Positions 8,308-19,581 of a DNA stretch of 64,000 nucleotides are shown piece by piece. This stretch comes from Roseivivax halotolerans (GTDB taxonomy: Bacteria; Pseudomonadota; Alphaproteobacteria; Rhodobacterales; Rhodobacteraceae), in the NCBI RefSeq assembly GCF_900115815.1, contig NZ_FOXV01000001.1, forward strand, positions 1-64,000, read 5' to 3'. Position 1 is the stretch's first letter. Every line of letters begins with the position of its first letter. The position numbers and the translations under genes are program-made. The notes under the pieces are model-generated. The model was not told where the DNA came from. It saw nothing but the letters and a program-made list of their open reading frames with translations, and did no database searches.

Positions 8308-9066
8308 ATGAAGGTACTCGTGCCTGTCAAACGTGTGATCGACTACAACGTGAAGGTTCGCGTCAAAGCGGACGGATCGGGTGTCGATCTCGCCAACGTC
8401 AAGATGTCGATGAACCCGTTCGACGAAATCGCCGTCGAGGAGGCAATCCGCCTCAAGGAAGCCGGAACCGCCGAAGAGGTGATCGTCGTCTCCATCGGCG
8501 TCAAGCAGGCGCAGGAGACGCTGCGGACCGGTCTCGCGATGGGCGCGGACCGCGCGATCCTCGTCACCGCGACCGACGACGTTCACAACGACATCGAGCC
8601 GCTGACCGTCGCCAAGATCCTCGCCAAGGTGATCGAGGAAGAAGAGCCCGGCCTCGTGATCTGCGGCAAACAGGCGATCGATAACGATCTGAACGCGACA
8701 GGCCAGATGCTGGCCGCGCTCACCGGCTGGGCGCAGGCGACCAATGCCAACTCGCTCGAGATCGACGGCGATCACGCCACGGTCGCGCGTGAGGTCGATG
8801 GCGGCCTGCAGACCATCAAGGTCAAGCTGCCCGCGATCGTCACCACCGACCTGCGCCTCAACGAGCCGCGCTATGCGTCGCTTCCGAACATCATGAAGGC
8901 GAAGAAGAAGCCGCTCGAGGAGAAGACGCCCGAGGATTACGGCGTCGATGCTGCGCCTCGCCTCGAGGTCGTAAAGACCTCGGAGCCGCCGGAGCGCGCC
9001 GCGGGCGAAATGGTGGGTTCGGTCGACGAACTCGTGACGAAGCTGAAAGACAAGGGGGTCGTGTAA
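8308..9066 (+). CDS. etfB: Electron transfer flavoprotein, beta subunit
   Basis: EtfB is the AMP-binding small subunit of the FAD heterodimer that carries electrons from acyl-CoA and other flavin dehydrogenases to ETF:ubiquinone oxidoreductase. The 252-residue product opens with [20 protein letters not shown] and contains [24 protein letters not shown] and [16 protein letters not shown], all family signatures. The ribosome site AAGGGAG precedes the ATG at 8308. Its TAA stop shares one base with the etfA start, so the two are co-translated, giving equal subunit amounts. This is the housekeeping ETF type, not the FixB/FixA form. Confidence 0.97.
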   Translation: MKVLVPVKRVIDYNVKVRVKADGSGVDLANVKMSMNPFDEIAVEEAIRLKEAGTAEEVIVVSIGVKQAQETLRTGLAMGADRAILVTATDDVHNDIEPLTVAKILAKVIEEEEPGLVICGKQAIDNDLNATGQMLAALTGWAQATNANSLEIDGDHATVAREVDGGLQTIKVKLPAIVTTDLRLNEPRYASLPNIMKAKKKPLEEKTPEDYGVDAAPRLEVVKTSEPPERAAGEMVGSVDELVTKLKDKGVV

Positions 9067-9992
9067 TGGCCGTTCTTCTGCTTGCTGAAATCAACGACGG
9101 CACGCTGTCGCTCGACGCGACCTCGAAAGCCGTCACCGCTGCCAAGGATCTGGGAGACGTGACGCTTCTCGCGGTCGGTGCGTCGGCCAAAGCAGCCGCC
9201 GAAGAAGCCGCCAAGATCGAGGGCGTCGCCAAGGTGCTTGTCGCCGAGGATGACCTCTATGGTCACCGTCTCGCCGAGCCCGTCGCGGCGCTCATCGTCT
9301 CGCTCGCGGGCGATTACGACCACATCGCCGCCCCCGCGACCACGGATGCCAAGAACATTCTGCCGCGCGTTGCGGCGCTGCTGGACGTGATGGTGCTGAC
9401 GGACGTGACCGGTGTTGTCGATGCCGACACCTTTGAACGCCCGATCTACGCCGGCAACGCGGTGCAGACGGTGAAATCCAAGGACGCCAAGAAAGTGCTG
9501 ACGATCCGCACGTCGACCTTCGATGCCGCCGGCGAGCAATCCGCCGCGCCCGTCGAGGATGTGGCGAAAGCGGACGATCCGGCGCTGTCCGAGTGGGTCA
9601 AGGACAAGGTTGCCGAAAGCGACCGCCCCGAGCTTACCTCGGCAGGTATCGTCGTCTCTGGGGGCCGCGGCGTCGGCTCCGAAGAGAATTTTGCGATCGT
9701 CGAGAAGCTCGCCGACAAGCTCGGCGCGGCGGTCGGCGCATCGCGGGCCGCGGTCGACTCGGGCTTTGCCCCGAACGACTGGCAGGTCGGCCAGACCGGT
9801 AAGGTCGTTGCGCCCGATCTCTATATCGCGGTCGGCATTTCGGGGGCGATCCAGCACCTTGCGGGTATGAAGGACAGCAAGGTCATCGTCGCGATCAACA
9901 AGGACGAAGAAGCGCCGATTTTCCAGGTGGCCGATTATGGCCTCGTCGGCGATCTCTTCGATGTCGTGCCGGAACTGACCGAGAAGCTTTGA
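9066..9992 (+). CDS. etfA: Electron transfer flavoprotein, alpha subunit
   Basis: EtfA, 308 residues, carries the FAD-binding domain of the ETF dimer. The signature [14 protein letters not shown] (about 196-209) and the C-terminal FAD loop [20 protein letters not shown] are intact, followed by [25 protein letters not shown]. The start overlaps the etfB stop by one base. A clear hairpin terminator follows the stop by 25 bases, so etfBA is a compact two-gene operon. A 3-hydroxybutyryl-CoA dehydrogenase gene about 1 kb downstream fits with fatty-acid or polyhydroxybutyrate metabolism feeding electrons here. Confidence 0.97.
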   Translation: MAVLLLAEINDGTLSLDATSKAVTAAKDLGDVTLLAVGASAKAAAEEAAKIEGVAKVLVAEDDLYGHRLAEPVAALIVSLAGDYDHIAAPATTDAKNILPRVAALLDVMVLTDVTGVVDADTFERPIYAGNAVQTVKSKDAKKVLTIRTSTFDAAGEQSAAPVEDVAKADDPALSEWVKDKVAESDRPELTSAGIVVSGGRGVGSEENFAIVEKLADKLGAAVGASRAAVDSGFAPNDWQVGQTGKVVAPDLYIAVGISGAIQHLAGMKDSKVIVAINKDEEAPIFQVADYGLVGDLFDVVPELTEKL

Positions 9993-10016
9993 TCCGCGCG
10001 ATCACTCAAGCTCGAA

Positions 10017-10043
10017 GGCCCGCCTAACCTGGCGGGCCTTTTT
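10017..10043 (+). terminator. Intrinsic terminator after etfBA
   Basis: Arms GGCCCGCC (10017-10024) and GGCGGGCC (10031-10038) form a perfect 8-bp stem with a 6-base loop, followed by five T residues. It lies directly after etfA, and its T-run touches the stop codon of the convergent DUF6473 gene. Confidence 0.9.
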
Positions 10044-10867
10044 CATTGCGAGACCGTCTCGCTCATGGCCGCGCTCAGCGCGTCTGCCGCGCGCTCATGC
10101 GCCGCCACGCCGAGCATCTGCCGCGCGATCACCGCGTCGAATTCAGAGAACACCATACCCTCGGTCGACGCGTGATCGGACGGCTCGACGACCTCGATGC
10201 AGCCCCGGATTCGCCGCTTCAGCGCATCCAGCATGTCGCGCGTGATGAATGCAGGCTCACGCCCGATCCCGTAGTCGAGCGGCATCGCGTCGGGCGGCGG
10301 CGCCGTGCCCATCCACAAGAGCCATGCAGGCCCACTGAGGCTGTCGAGCAGCTTCTTCATCCGCGCGACCCAGGCAGTCTGAACCTCGTGCATCACGAAG
10401 CCGAACCGCTCCGCATCCGCCTCGATCAAGGTGGCGATGAGCGCGCCGACAAAGCTGATCTGGCTGAAATCCACCTCCGGATAAAGGCGCTGCAAGGTAT
10501 CGGAGGCTTTCACGAAGCGATCGTTCCGGCGCGGATGCACCGAATAGAACCGGTTGGACATGTTCGCCGCGCCCATCACCTGCAGGACCGCCGCATCCGC
10601 CGAGGCTGCGAGCCCAGCAATGACAGCATCGTTCAGGTATAGATCGAGCCCGGCATTGATCTGCCCGAAATTCGCGATCGGCCGTTCAAGACCGTCACCA
10701 AGAAGCACGGGCCAAGGATCGGGTACGAAGCGCCCGAATGTTTCCGTACCGCCGAGGCAGGCGATATAGCCCGTCTCCGGCGCTTTCGGCCCTCTGCAGG
10801 TCACGCGGCTTTTGCCATAACGGCACGGGGCATAGTCCAGCCCACCCCGAATCTCGGTGGCATACAT
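10043..10867 (-). CDS. DUF6473-family protein
   Basis: The 274-residue protein resembles the DUF6473 family of Rhodobacteraceae. The matching features are the opening YGKSRVTCRGPKAPETGYIACLGG split across residues 17-40, the GGTETFGRFV segment and FGQINAGLDLYL. The pattern looks like an SGNH-hydrolase or sulfotransferase-like fold (LGGTETFG, then NxGxxNAGxD), but I do not see a complete catalytic set, so no reaction is assigned. It has no signal peptide or membrane helix. It is convergent with etfA, and its stop codon abuts the etfA terminator. It is divergent from the hbd gene. Function unknown. Confidence 0.75.
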   Translation of the reverse strand: MYATEIRGGLDYAPCRYGKSRVTCRGPKAPETGYIACLGGTETFGRFVPDPWPVLLGDGLERPIANFGQINAGLDLYLNDAVIAGLAASADAAVLQVMGAANMSNRFYSVHPRRNDRFVKASDTLQRLYPEVDFSQISFVGALIATLIEADAERFGFVMHEVQTAWVARMKKLLDSLSGPAWLLWMGTAPPPDAMPLDYGIGREPAFITRDMLDALKRRIRGCIEVVEPSDHASTEGMVFSEFDAVIARQMLGVAAHERAADALSAAMSETVSQ

Positions 10868-11019
10868 ATCTCACACCCATTTCTCACCCGATACGCAGGC
10901 TGCGCCGATTCCCTTGCGGATCGGTTAAAGCTCGAATGCGCGCGAATCCCGGTTGCACCGCCCTTGTGATCCGGGCGAGACGGGGCCAAGCTTCCACCGG
11001 TCAGAGGGAAAGGCAGTCC

Positions 11020-11895
11020 ATGGAAATCAAGAGTGTCGGCGTCGTGGGCGCGGGTCAGATGGGCAACGGCATCGCGCATGTCATGGCCGTGGCTGGATAT
11101 GACGTCCTTCTGAACGATATCAGTGGCGAGGCGCTGGAAAAGGCAGTCGCGACGATCCGCAAGAATCTCGACCGGCAGGTCAGCCGCGAGAAGATCGCCG
11201 CCGAAGACCGCGACGCGGCGATGGCGCGGATCCGCACGACCGAAACCCTCACCGATCTCGGAGAGACCGATCTCGTGATCGAGGCCGCGACCGAGCGCGA
11301 GGAGGTGAAGAACAAGATCTTCGAAACGCTCGTGCCATCGCTCAAGCCGGAGACGATCCTGACCTCGAACACGTCCTCCATCTCGATCACGCGGCTCGCA
11401 TCGAAGACGGACCGGCCGGAACGCTTCATGGGCTTCCACTTCATGAACCCGGTGCCGGTCATGAGCCTCGTGGAGCTCATTCGCGGAATCGCCACCGATC
11501 AGGAAACCTACGAGGCTTGCCTGGCCGTGGTCGACAAGCTCGGCAAGACGGCCGCCAGCGCCGAGGACTTCCCCGCCTTCATCGTCAATCGCATCCTGAT
11601 GCCGATGATCAACGAAGCCTGCTACACGCTTCTGGAAGGCGTCGGAAACGTCCGCTCCATCGACGAGGCGATGAAGCTCGGCGCGAACCATCCGATGGGC
11701 CCGCTCGAGCTTGCTGATTTCATCGGGCTCGATACCTGCCTTGCGATCATGAACGTGCTGCATGACGGGCTCGGGGATACGAAGTACCGCCCCTGCCCGC
11801 TTCTGTCGAAATACGTCGAGGCGGGCTGGCTCGGCCGGAAGACGAAGCGCGGCTTCTACGATTATCGCGGCGACGAGCCCGTGCCGACACGGTAA
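11020..11895 (+). CDS. hbd: 3-hydroxybutyryl-CoA dehydrogenase
   Basis: The enzyme interconverts acetoacetyl-CoA and (S)-3-hydroxybutyryl-CoA with NAD(P). The 291-residue protein starts with the Rossmann motif VGVVGAGQMGNGIAHVMA, followed by LLND at the end of the second strand. It has the active-site region ERFMGFHFMNPVPVMSLVELI with the catalytic His, and the C-terminal helical domain VNRILMPMINEACYTLLEG and GANHPMGPLELADFIGLD. Length is normal for the stand-alone bacterial enzyme. The ATG at 11020 follows GAGGGAAAGG. The single-gene unit is convergent with the MOSC gene. It probably serves butyrate, PHB or fatty-acid catabolism together with the nearby ETF genes. Confidence 0.94.
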   Translation: MEIKSVGVVGAGQMGNGIAHVMAVAGYDVLLNDISGEALEKAVATIRKNLDRQVSREKIAAEDRDAAMARIRTTETLTDLGETDLVIEAATEREEVKNKIFETLVPSLKPETILTSNTSSISITRLASKTDRPERFMGFHFMNPVPVMSLVELIRGIATDQETYEACLAVVDKLGKTAASAEDFPAFIVNRILMPMINEACYTLLEGVGNVRSIDEAMKLGANHPMGPLELADFIGLDTCLAIMNVLHDGLGDTKYRPCPLLSKYVEAGWLGRKTKRGFYDYRGDEPVPTR

Positions 11896-11948
11896 AGACC
11901 GTCGTCCTCAAGCTCGCCCCGAGGATCGCTCCACCTTCGCCGCGCGCC

Positions 11949-12542
11949 CTACGTCGCGCGGCCCGCCCAAGGCCGCTGGTCCGGCACATGCAGGCGCAGG
12001 CTCTCACCGAGCCGGAGCACGCCTGGCCGCTCCACCCAGGCTGTCACGCCGCGCCGACCCTTCGCCGCAGCCTGGAACCTCTTGGCCTCGCCCGGATGAT
12101 CCTCTGCAATTTCGCGCGCGGGAAGCTGACAGGGGCGGTTTTGCATGTCGACGACCAGCATACCGCCATCCTCGAGCTGCAGCCGGGACGACGGCGGCAG
12201 ATGCGAGAAATCGGGCAGACCGGACACAACGAGCGATGCACCGAGCCATTCGGGCTGTAAGGACTCAAGCCCCATCTCCTGCGCGATCTCGGCCACTTCT
12301 TCTTCGGACATGATAGCGAGCTGCCGCACGTTCCGGATCTCTGTGCCGCGCGCGTATTGCGACAGAAGGCGCGAACAGGACGGCCGGTTGAGCCCCGAAT
12401 GGGTGTCGCCGGGTATCCCGTCCCAATCGAGCGCGATCTCGGTGTTGGGCTCCGAACGGATGCGTTGTGTTTCGGACGTGACACGCCCGAGCCAGACGAT
12501 CCGCGCGGAAAAATCGGTGGGTGCAAGCGCGGGCATCGCCAT
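11949..12542 (-). CDS. MOSC-domain protein
   Basis: The 197-residue protein consists of one MOSC domain, a fold related to the C-terminus of molybdenum-cofactor sulfurase and often involved in sulfur or molybdopterin chemistry. Visible signatures are GIPGDTHSGLNRPSC near residues 43-57, a segment RNVRQLAIMSEEE, and the conserved Cys in MQNRPCQLPARE. The start overlaps the stop of the upstream methyltransferase by one base (TGATG), indicating a translationally coupled pair at the end of a long minus-strand run that begins at ftsH. The physiological substrate is unknown. Confidence 0.85.
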   Translation of the reverse strand: MAMPALAPTDFSARIVWLGRVTSETQRIRSEPNTEIALDWDGIPGDTHSGLNRPSCSRLLSQYARGTEIRNVRQLAIMSEEEVAEIAQEMGLESLQPEWLGASLVVSGLPDFSHLPPSSRLQLEDGGMLVVDMQNRPCQLPAREIAEDHPGEAKRFQAAAKGRRGVTAWVERPGVLRLGESLRLHVPDQRPWAGRAT

Positions 12543-13317
12543 CAGACCTCGAGCGTCAGGAACAGGCGGCGGAAGGGGAACAGCACGGTGCCGCGTGCGC
12601 TTTCGGGATAGGCCTTGCTGATCGCGCTCTCATAGGCGGTGATGAGCTGTGTGCGCTCTTCCTTGGACAGGGCCGAAAGGATCGGCCGTGCGTATGTCGC
12701 CTCGGTGAAGCGGCGGACCGGATGGCCTTCGGCGTCAGGCGCAAGCTCCTGGTAATATTCCGTCTCCCAGATCGTCACTTGCCCGAGAGGCCGCAGGAGG
12801 CGGTGGTATTCGGCGGGCAGCATGATCGAGGGAAGCCGGTCATGGTCGATCCGGTCAGGGAACATCTCGTCCGCGATCTGCAGCCAGAGCCTATGCGACG
12901 GCGCGCGATTCTGGTTCGGCAACTGTACCGCCAGCACGCCACCCGGCGCGAGCTGGCTGGCGAGCCGGTGCATCAGAGTGTCGTGATCCCGCACCCAGTG
13001 CAGGACGGCATTGGCGAAGATCATCGCGGGCGGCGTCTCCGGCTGCCATTCCGCCAGATCCATTTTCTCGGTCACGGCGTAACAGCCCGTGCGTTGCGCA
13101 TGATCGAGCATGGCCGGACTCGTGTCGACCCCAATCACGCGGCGTCGCAATTGACCCAGCGCGGGACCCACGGCCCCCGATCCACAGCCGAGGTCGATCA
13201 CGTCGCCCTCGGGCAACGGCCCGACGGAGCGCAGAAGGTCTAGGGCGGGTCGCAAACGCAGACCCCGAAACCTGTGGTAGGTTCCGGGGTCCCAATCGCC
13301 TGTATCGCGTGGCGCGT

Positions 13318-13321
<4 letters not shown>
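12542..13321 (-). CDS. tam: Trans-aconitate 2-methyltransferase-like SAM methyltransferase
   Basis: This is a class I SAM-dependent methyltransferase of 259 residues. The SAM site is [13 protein letters not shown] (about 40-52), then GVDTSPAML and [16 protein letters not shown]. The family-typical opening [21 protein letters not shown] matches trans-aconitate methyltransferase, which esterifies and so detoxifies trans-aconitate arising from the citric-acid cycle. The start overlaps the ftsH stop by four bases (ATGA) and its stop overlaps the MOSC start, so ftsH-tam-MOSC are probably one transcript. The assignment to Tam specifically is moderate; it could methylate a different small acid. Confidence 0.8.
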
Positions 13322-15231
<1,910 letters not shown>

Positions 15232-15308
15232 GGATAATCTCCCACGAAACCTTGGCGCGGCTCTATCACAGCCGCGTTGCGTGTAACATAGGCATGTCGC
15301 CTATTCGT

Positions 15309-16571
15309 TCAATGCGCCGAGATGAAGGCGGCGAAGCTGTGAGCCGGGGCAATGGCGCGGCAGACATGTGCCGGTCCGAAGGACAGGGCGGCACAGGCGA
15401 CAAGCCGGCTCTCGTCGAAGATCGCAGGCAGCGTCAGCGCGTCGTGGAAGCGCGGGCCGTGTTCCGGCTTGTCGGGAACCTGCGACCATCCGAGCGAGCC
15501 GAGCGCGCGCACCTCAAACCCTTGCAAATCCACGCTTTCCACCTGCCATCGCCCATCCCAGAGCGCACCGTCCCCGACGCGCGTCGCGAGACTCTCGAGC
15601 CGGGCTGGCTCGCGCTGGATACGCAGTACCGCACCATCGATCCGCAAAAGCGCCCCGCCGAGCGTGCCGCCCCTCCCGCCGAGGCACGAGTCCAGAAGCG
15701 CTTCGAGAGCTTCGGTGCGCGGGCGATATTCCGAGCCCGCGACAAATTGGAGCGCGGCGGCGAGAAGCCGCATCTGCGTGTCCCGTTCGATGTCGGCGAA
15801 GCCGTCGCGCGCGATCACGACCTGCCCCCACTCCTCCGTCGCGATGCGGCTCGCCACCTCCGCTGTCCGCGCCCGGAGCGCGGCACGCGCGCGCTGCATC
15901 CGCGCCGCCGTCCGCGTCAGCGCCTCCACGCCAAGTCCTTCCTCGTCGAGCGCCATCAGCAGCCTCCTGAGGCGCACCCGCTCGAAGCGATCGTCATCGT
16001 TGGAAGGATCGTCCGCGAAAGGCATCCTCAGCACGCGCAAATGGAAGCGCAGGGTCTCCCGGCGCTCGTTCAGGAGAGGGCGCAAGATTCGCATGTCGCT
16101 CGCCTGGCGGACCATCGCCATGCCCGAGAGTCCCTCGACACCGGATCCGCGCCTGAGGCGCATCAGGATCGTCTCGGCCTGGTCGTCAGCCGTATGGGCG
16201 AACAGGACATCACGCATTCCGCCGCGCCAGGCATCGATCAAGGAAAGCCGCGCACGGCGGGCGGCGTCCTGAAGGTTGCCCTGCCCGTCCCAGCCTTTCC
16301 ATGTCAGCACATCGTGCGGCCAGCCCAGAACCCGACATTCCTCGGCAACGAGGCGGGCTTCGTCGGCGGAGCCCGGCCTCAGGCCATGATCGACGGTGAC
16401 GACCCGAAGGCCCACGCCCCAGGCCCGCGTCCAATTATGCGCGAGCGAAAGCATCGCCATGCTGTCGCCACCGCCAGAGACGGCGAGCCCGATCTCGCTC
16501 GGGAAATCCGGCCCGAGGAGCTGCCCCATCGCCGCGGCGAACCTATCGTCGAGCGACGGGGCGTGATTCAC
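15309..16571 (-). CDS. tilS: tRNA(Ile)-lysidine synthetase
   Basis: TilS converts C34 of the CAU-anticodon tRNA-Ile to lysidine, so that it reads AUA. The 420-residue protein has the PP-loop ATP motif SGGGDS at residues 32-37, the HTADDQAETILMRL segment, and a GVEGLSGM loop, all diagnostic. The C-terminal half is more variable. The GTG start at 16571 overlaps the stop of cpoB by four bases, so translation is coupled to the Tol-Pal operon upstream. An essential gene in nearly all bacteria; length is typical for the family. Confidence 0.95.
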   Translation of the reverse strand: MNHAPSLDDRFAAAMGQLLGPDFPSEIGLAVSGGGDSMAMLSLAHNWTRAWGVGLRVVTVDHGLRPGSADEARLVAEECRVLGWPHDVLTWKGWDGQGNLQDAARRARLSLIDAWRGGMRDVLFAHTADDQAETILMRLRRGSGVEGLSGMAMVRQASDMRILRPLLNERRETLRFHLRVLRMPFADDPSNDDDRFERVRLRRLLMALDEEGLGVEALTRTAARMQRARAALRARTAEVASRIATEEWGQVVIARDGFADIERDTQMRLLAAALQFVAGSEYRPRTEALEALLDSCLGGRGGTLGGALLRIDGAVLRIQREPARLESLATRVGDGALWDGRWQVESVDLQGFEVRALGSLGWSQVPDKPEHGPRFHDALTLPAIFDESRLVACAALSFGPAHVCRAIAPAHSFAAFISAH

Positions 16572-17482
16572 TGGCAGCCGAGGGATTGGCGTTCCTGCTG
16601 GGCGCGTCCAACCGCGTCGCTACCAGGATAGCGCGTCGCAACTTCGGACAGCGTGACGCAGGCTTCCTGGGTGGAGCCCAGCCGGCCAAGCCCGCGTCCG
16701 AGAAGGAACAGGGCTTCCGGCGCGGTCTGCGCGTCGGGATAGGTGTTCCAGGCTTCGAGATAGGCGCGCGAGGCCTCCCGCGTGTCCCCCAGCCCCTCGA
16801 GCGCTCGCCCCCGGCCCAGAAGCGCCGCGGAATCGAGCGGGCCGCCAGGATAGGTCTGGCGGAACGATGCGAAGGCATCGGCCGCCGCCTGCCAGTTCTG
16901 CTCGTTCAACGCCGCTTGCGCCTCGCGGAAATCGGCCTCTTCGGCGGCGGCAAGCTGTGCGCCGCCTGCAATCGGAAGGCTGTCGCCGCCCGATGACGCG
17001 CTGCCTTCCGCCGGCGCGGGGCCCGGGCCCACCTCGATATCGGACGGCGTCGCCGTGCCGTCGGTGGGCACATCGCCGAGATCGCCGGAGCCGCCCGTTG
17101 CGGGCGCGGTGCCTCCGAGCGACGGTGTCTCCCCGAGGCTGCCGATATCGCAGTCGTCCTCGAGCTCGCAGAGACGAAACTCCAGATCGCCGATCCGGTT
17201 CGTGCCGTCCTGCACCACGCGGTCGATGCGAAAGGTCAGCTCCTCGGTCCGCGAGGTCAGACGCTGAAGCTCGGCCTCGATCGTATTCACCCGGTCGATG
17301 GTGCCGCCGCCGACCTGTACGTCCGAGCCCGAGGTCGTGGACAATTCGCGCCGGAGCTTCTGCAGCTCGAAATTCAGGACCGACAGGTCCTGCCGGATAT
17401 CAGCCAGCGTCTCGCCGTCCTGCGCCTGTGCGGCGACAGGCGTGGCGAGAAGCGCGAAGGAAAGGAAGACGGCGCGGATCAT
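16568..17482 (-). CDS. cpoB: Cell division coordinator CpoB (YbgF)
   Basis: CpoB is the periplasmic Tol-Pal associated protein that in E. coli links outer-membrane constriction to septal peptidoglycan synthesis. The 304-residue product has a cleavable signal peptide (ending near AQAQ) and a coiled-coil region (about 25-100) with an LxxLRRELS pattern. A Gly/Pro-rich linker follows. The C-terminus has TPR repeats (from about 185), with FREAQAALNEQNWQAAADAF and AYLEAWNTYPDAQ as recognisable units. It is 4 bases downstream of pal and overlaps tilS. Function follows from family and position. Confidence 0.92.
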   Translation of the reverse strand: MIRAVFLSFALLATPVAAQAQDGETLADIRQDLSVLNFELQKLRRELSTTSGSDVQVGGGTIDRVNTIEAELQRLTSRTEELTFRIDRVVQDGTNRIGDLEFRLCELEDDCDIGSLGETPSLGGTAPATGGSGDLGDVPTDGTATPSDIEVGPGPAPAEGSASSGGDSLPIAGGAQLAAAEEADFREAQAALNEQNWQAAADAFASFRQTYPGGPLDSAALLGRGRALEGLGDTREASRAYLEAWNTYPDAQTAPEALFLLGRGLGRLGSTQEACVTLSEVATRYPGSDAVGRAQQERQSLGCQ

Positions 17483-17486
17483 CGGA

Positions 17487-18017
17487 TCAGCTCAGCGCGC
17501 CGCCGGCGATGACGGTCACCGCGCGCCGGTTCTGCATGTAGCAGCTCTCGGTCGAGCAGACCTCGATGGGCCGCTCCTTGCCGTAGGAGACGAAGCGCAG
17601 ACGGCTTTCCGCAACACCCTGGGCGACAAGGTATTCCATGACGGCATTCGCGCGCCGCGCGCCGAGGGCGAGGTTGTATTCGCGTGTGCCCTGCTCGTCC
17701 GCGTGGCCCTCGATCACCGCCTGGTAGGACGGGTTCGACGTCAGCCATTGCGCCTGCTGGCGAAGCGTGTCCTGCGCCGACGGGCTCAGCGTCGACTGGT
17801 CGACCGCGAAGAGCACGCGATCTCCGATCGTCTGGTTGAAATAGGCCGCCGAGGTGGGATCGTTCGCGCTGCCTGGAACGACGCCCGCGTTGGCACCGGC
17901 CATTCCGCCAGCCCCGCCGGCGCCATCGGCCCCCTCGCCGAAACGGTCCGCGCGGGTGCAGCCGGCGATGGCGATCGTCGCAATGAGCGCAAGGCTCGTG
18001 AATGTCGTGATACGCAT
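17487..18017 (-). CDS. pal: Peptidoglycan-associated lipoprotein Pal
   Basis: Pal is an outer-membrane lipoprotein that binds peptidoglycan through its OmpA-like domain and works with TolB in envelope constriction. The 176-residue protein has a signal peptide with lipobox IAGC, then a Gly/Ala-rich spacer. The OmpA domain shows VLFAVDQSTLSP and the peptidoglycan-binding segment IEGHADEQGTREYNLALGARRA. The C-terminal part carries two Cys residues in EVCSTESCY. It is separated from tolB by 152 bases holding a dispersed repeat (18110-18163), so it may have its own promoter or be attenuated relative to tolQRAB. Confidence 0.96.
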   Translation of the reverse strand: MRITTFTSLALIATIAIAGCTRADRFGEGADGAGGAGGMAGANAGVVPGSANDPTSAAYFNQTIGDRVLFAVDQSTLSPSAQDTLRQQAQWLTSNPSYQAVIEGHADEQGTREYNLALGARRANAVMEYLVAQGVAESRLRFVSYGKERPIEVCSTESCYMQNRRAVTVIAGGALS

Positions 18018-18109
18018 GTTCTAGGTCCTGCTCTTTGTTTGCCGGAAGGCTACCACAGCCACCGGCCCAAGGGAATCGTCGGCCGCTTCGGCTCGCGTTC
18101 TTTCCCCAT

Positions 18110-18163
18110 GATCTGGCAAAAAATACTCCGGGGAGCGCGAGGGGCTGGCCCCTCGCTCCGCCA
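18110..18163 (+). repeat. Dispersed hairpin repeat, copy A (between tolB and pal)
   Basis: The copy consists of an A-rich box TGGCAAAAAATAC followed by CCGGGGAGC and a perfect 9-bp stem: GCGAGGGGC (18137-18145), loop TG, GCCCCTCGC (18148-18156). The same element occurs at 23221, 41526 and 57520. Here the hairpin end lies 7 bases from the tolB stop codon, and the box points toward pal, opposite to the direction of transcription. Confidence 0.85.
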
Positions 18164-18169
18164 GTGACG

Positions 18170-19492
18170 TCATTGCAGCGGTCCCCAGTTGGGATCGGAC
18201 CCGCCCGACGGCGTCGTCACCCGCTTGAGGTTCCGCCCGGAAATGTCCACCGAGTAGAGGGCCGAGGAGCCGGTTTCCCCTTGCGTCTCGCGGCTGAACA
18301 TCAAAACGCGGCCGTTCGGCGCCCAGGTCGGGCTCTCGTCGAGGAACGAAGCCGTCAGGAGGCGTTCCTCCGAACCGTCCGTCCGCATCACGCCGATGTG
18401 GAAACGGCCCGCATTCTGCTTGGTGAAGGCGATGAGATCGCCGCGCGGCGACCAGACCGGCGTGCCGTAACGCCCTTCCCCGAACGAGATCCGCCGCGCC
18501 TCGCCGCCGCCGGCGGGCATGATGTAAAGCTGCTGCGTGCCCGAGCGGTCGCTCTCGAAAACGATCTGGCTGCCATCCGGCGAGAAGCTGGGCGCTGTTT
18601 CGATCGAGGGAGCCGTCGTGATCTGCGCCGCCTGTCCGGTCGCGATTTCCATCGAGTAGATGTCTGTGTTCGCCCCGTTCGTCGCGGAATAGAGCAAACG
18701 CTGACCGTTCGGCGCGAAACGCGGCGAGAAGCTCATCGTGCCTGATTGCGAGGGCAGGATGCGGCTCTGGACAGAGCCCACGTCGAGCACATGCACCCTC
18801 GGCTCGCCGCTCTGGTAGCTCGTGTAGAGCACCCGGTCTCCGTTCGGTGAGAACCGCGGCGCGAGAACGATGGACGAACTGTCGGTCAGGTATTGCAGGT
18901 TCGCGCCGTCGTAATCCATGATCGCGAGCCGCTTGGCCCTATTATCCTTGGGCCCGCTTTCCGAAACGAAGACCACACGGCTATCGAAGTAACCACCCTC
19001 GCCGGTGATCCGCGAATAGACCTGGTCGGCGACCTTGTGACCCATCCGTCGCAGCCCGTCCGCGGTGCCCGCGAACTGCATCCCCTGGCCGAGCTCGGTT
19101 CCGGCGAAGACATCGTAGACGCGGAACTTCACGACGACGCGCCCTGCCCCGTCCGTGCTGACCGCGCCGGTAATGAGCGCCTGCGCGTTGATCGCGCGCC
19201 AATCGGCGAACTGCACCGGGCTTTCGAAGCTGGTGATCTGGCTGATGAACGCATCCTGAGAGATGAGGCGAAAGAGCCCTGTCCCGGTCAGATCGTTGCG
19301 CACGACCTGCGTGATCTCCTGGGCGTATTGCTGCGCCTGCGCGCCTTCGGCCACGAAGGTCGGCGCGGCGAAGGGCAAGGGCTCGATCACGCCTTCGGTG
19401 ATCTCGATCCGGAGCGGGCCGTCCTGGGCTTGGGACGGGGCGCCGAAGATGACAAGCGTCAGCGCCATGAGACAGGAGAGAATGAGTTTCAT
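18170..19492 (-). CDS. tolB: Tol-Pal system beta-propeller protein TolB
   Basis: TolB is a periplasmic beta-propeller protein that cycles between Pal and the TolA complex. The 440-residue product has a signal peptide ending at PSQAQ, an N-terminal alpha/beta domain, and six propeller blades. The blades show the repeated TolB/PD40 motif, for example [36 protein letters not shown] and [13 protein letters not shown] chose the ATG at 19492, which begins the signal peptide, over an in-frame start 141 bases upstream that would add an unlikely basic leader. It lies 89 bases after tolA. Identification is certain. Confidence 0.97.
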   Translation of the reverse strand: MKLILSCLMALTLVIFGAPSQAQDGPLRIEITEGVIEPLPFAAPTFVAEGAQAQQYAQEITQVVRNDLTGTGLFRLISQDAFISQITSFESPVQFADWRAINAQALITGAVSTDGAGRVVVKFRVYDVFAGTELGQGMQFAGTADGLRRMGHKVADQVYSRITGEGGYFDSRVVFVSESGPKDNRAKRLAIMDYDGANLQYLTDSSSIVLAPRFSPNGDRVLYTSYQSGEPRVHVLDVGSVQSRILPSQSGTMSFSPRFAPNGQRLLYSATNGANTDIYSMEIATGQAAQITTAPSIETAPSFSPDGSQIVFESDRSGTQQLYIMPAGGGEARRISFGEGRYGTPVWSPRGDLIAFTKQNAGRFHIGVMRTDGSEERLLTASFLDESPTWAPNGRVLMFSRETQGETGSSALYSVDISGRNLKRVTTPSGGSDPNWGPLQ

Positions 19493-19581
19493 CGGCGTGC
19501 CTTTCCTCGGGAGGGATGCGCTCGGGCGACCATATCGCGCGGGCGGAAGGGACAAAACAGACAACGACGCGAGGCCGCCCA

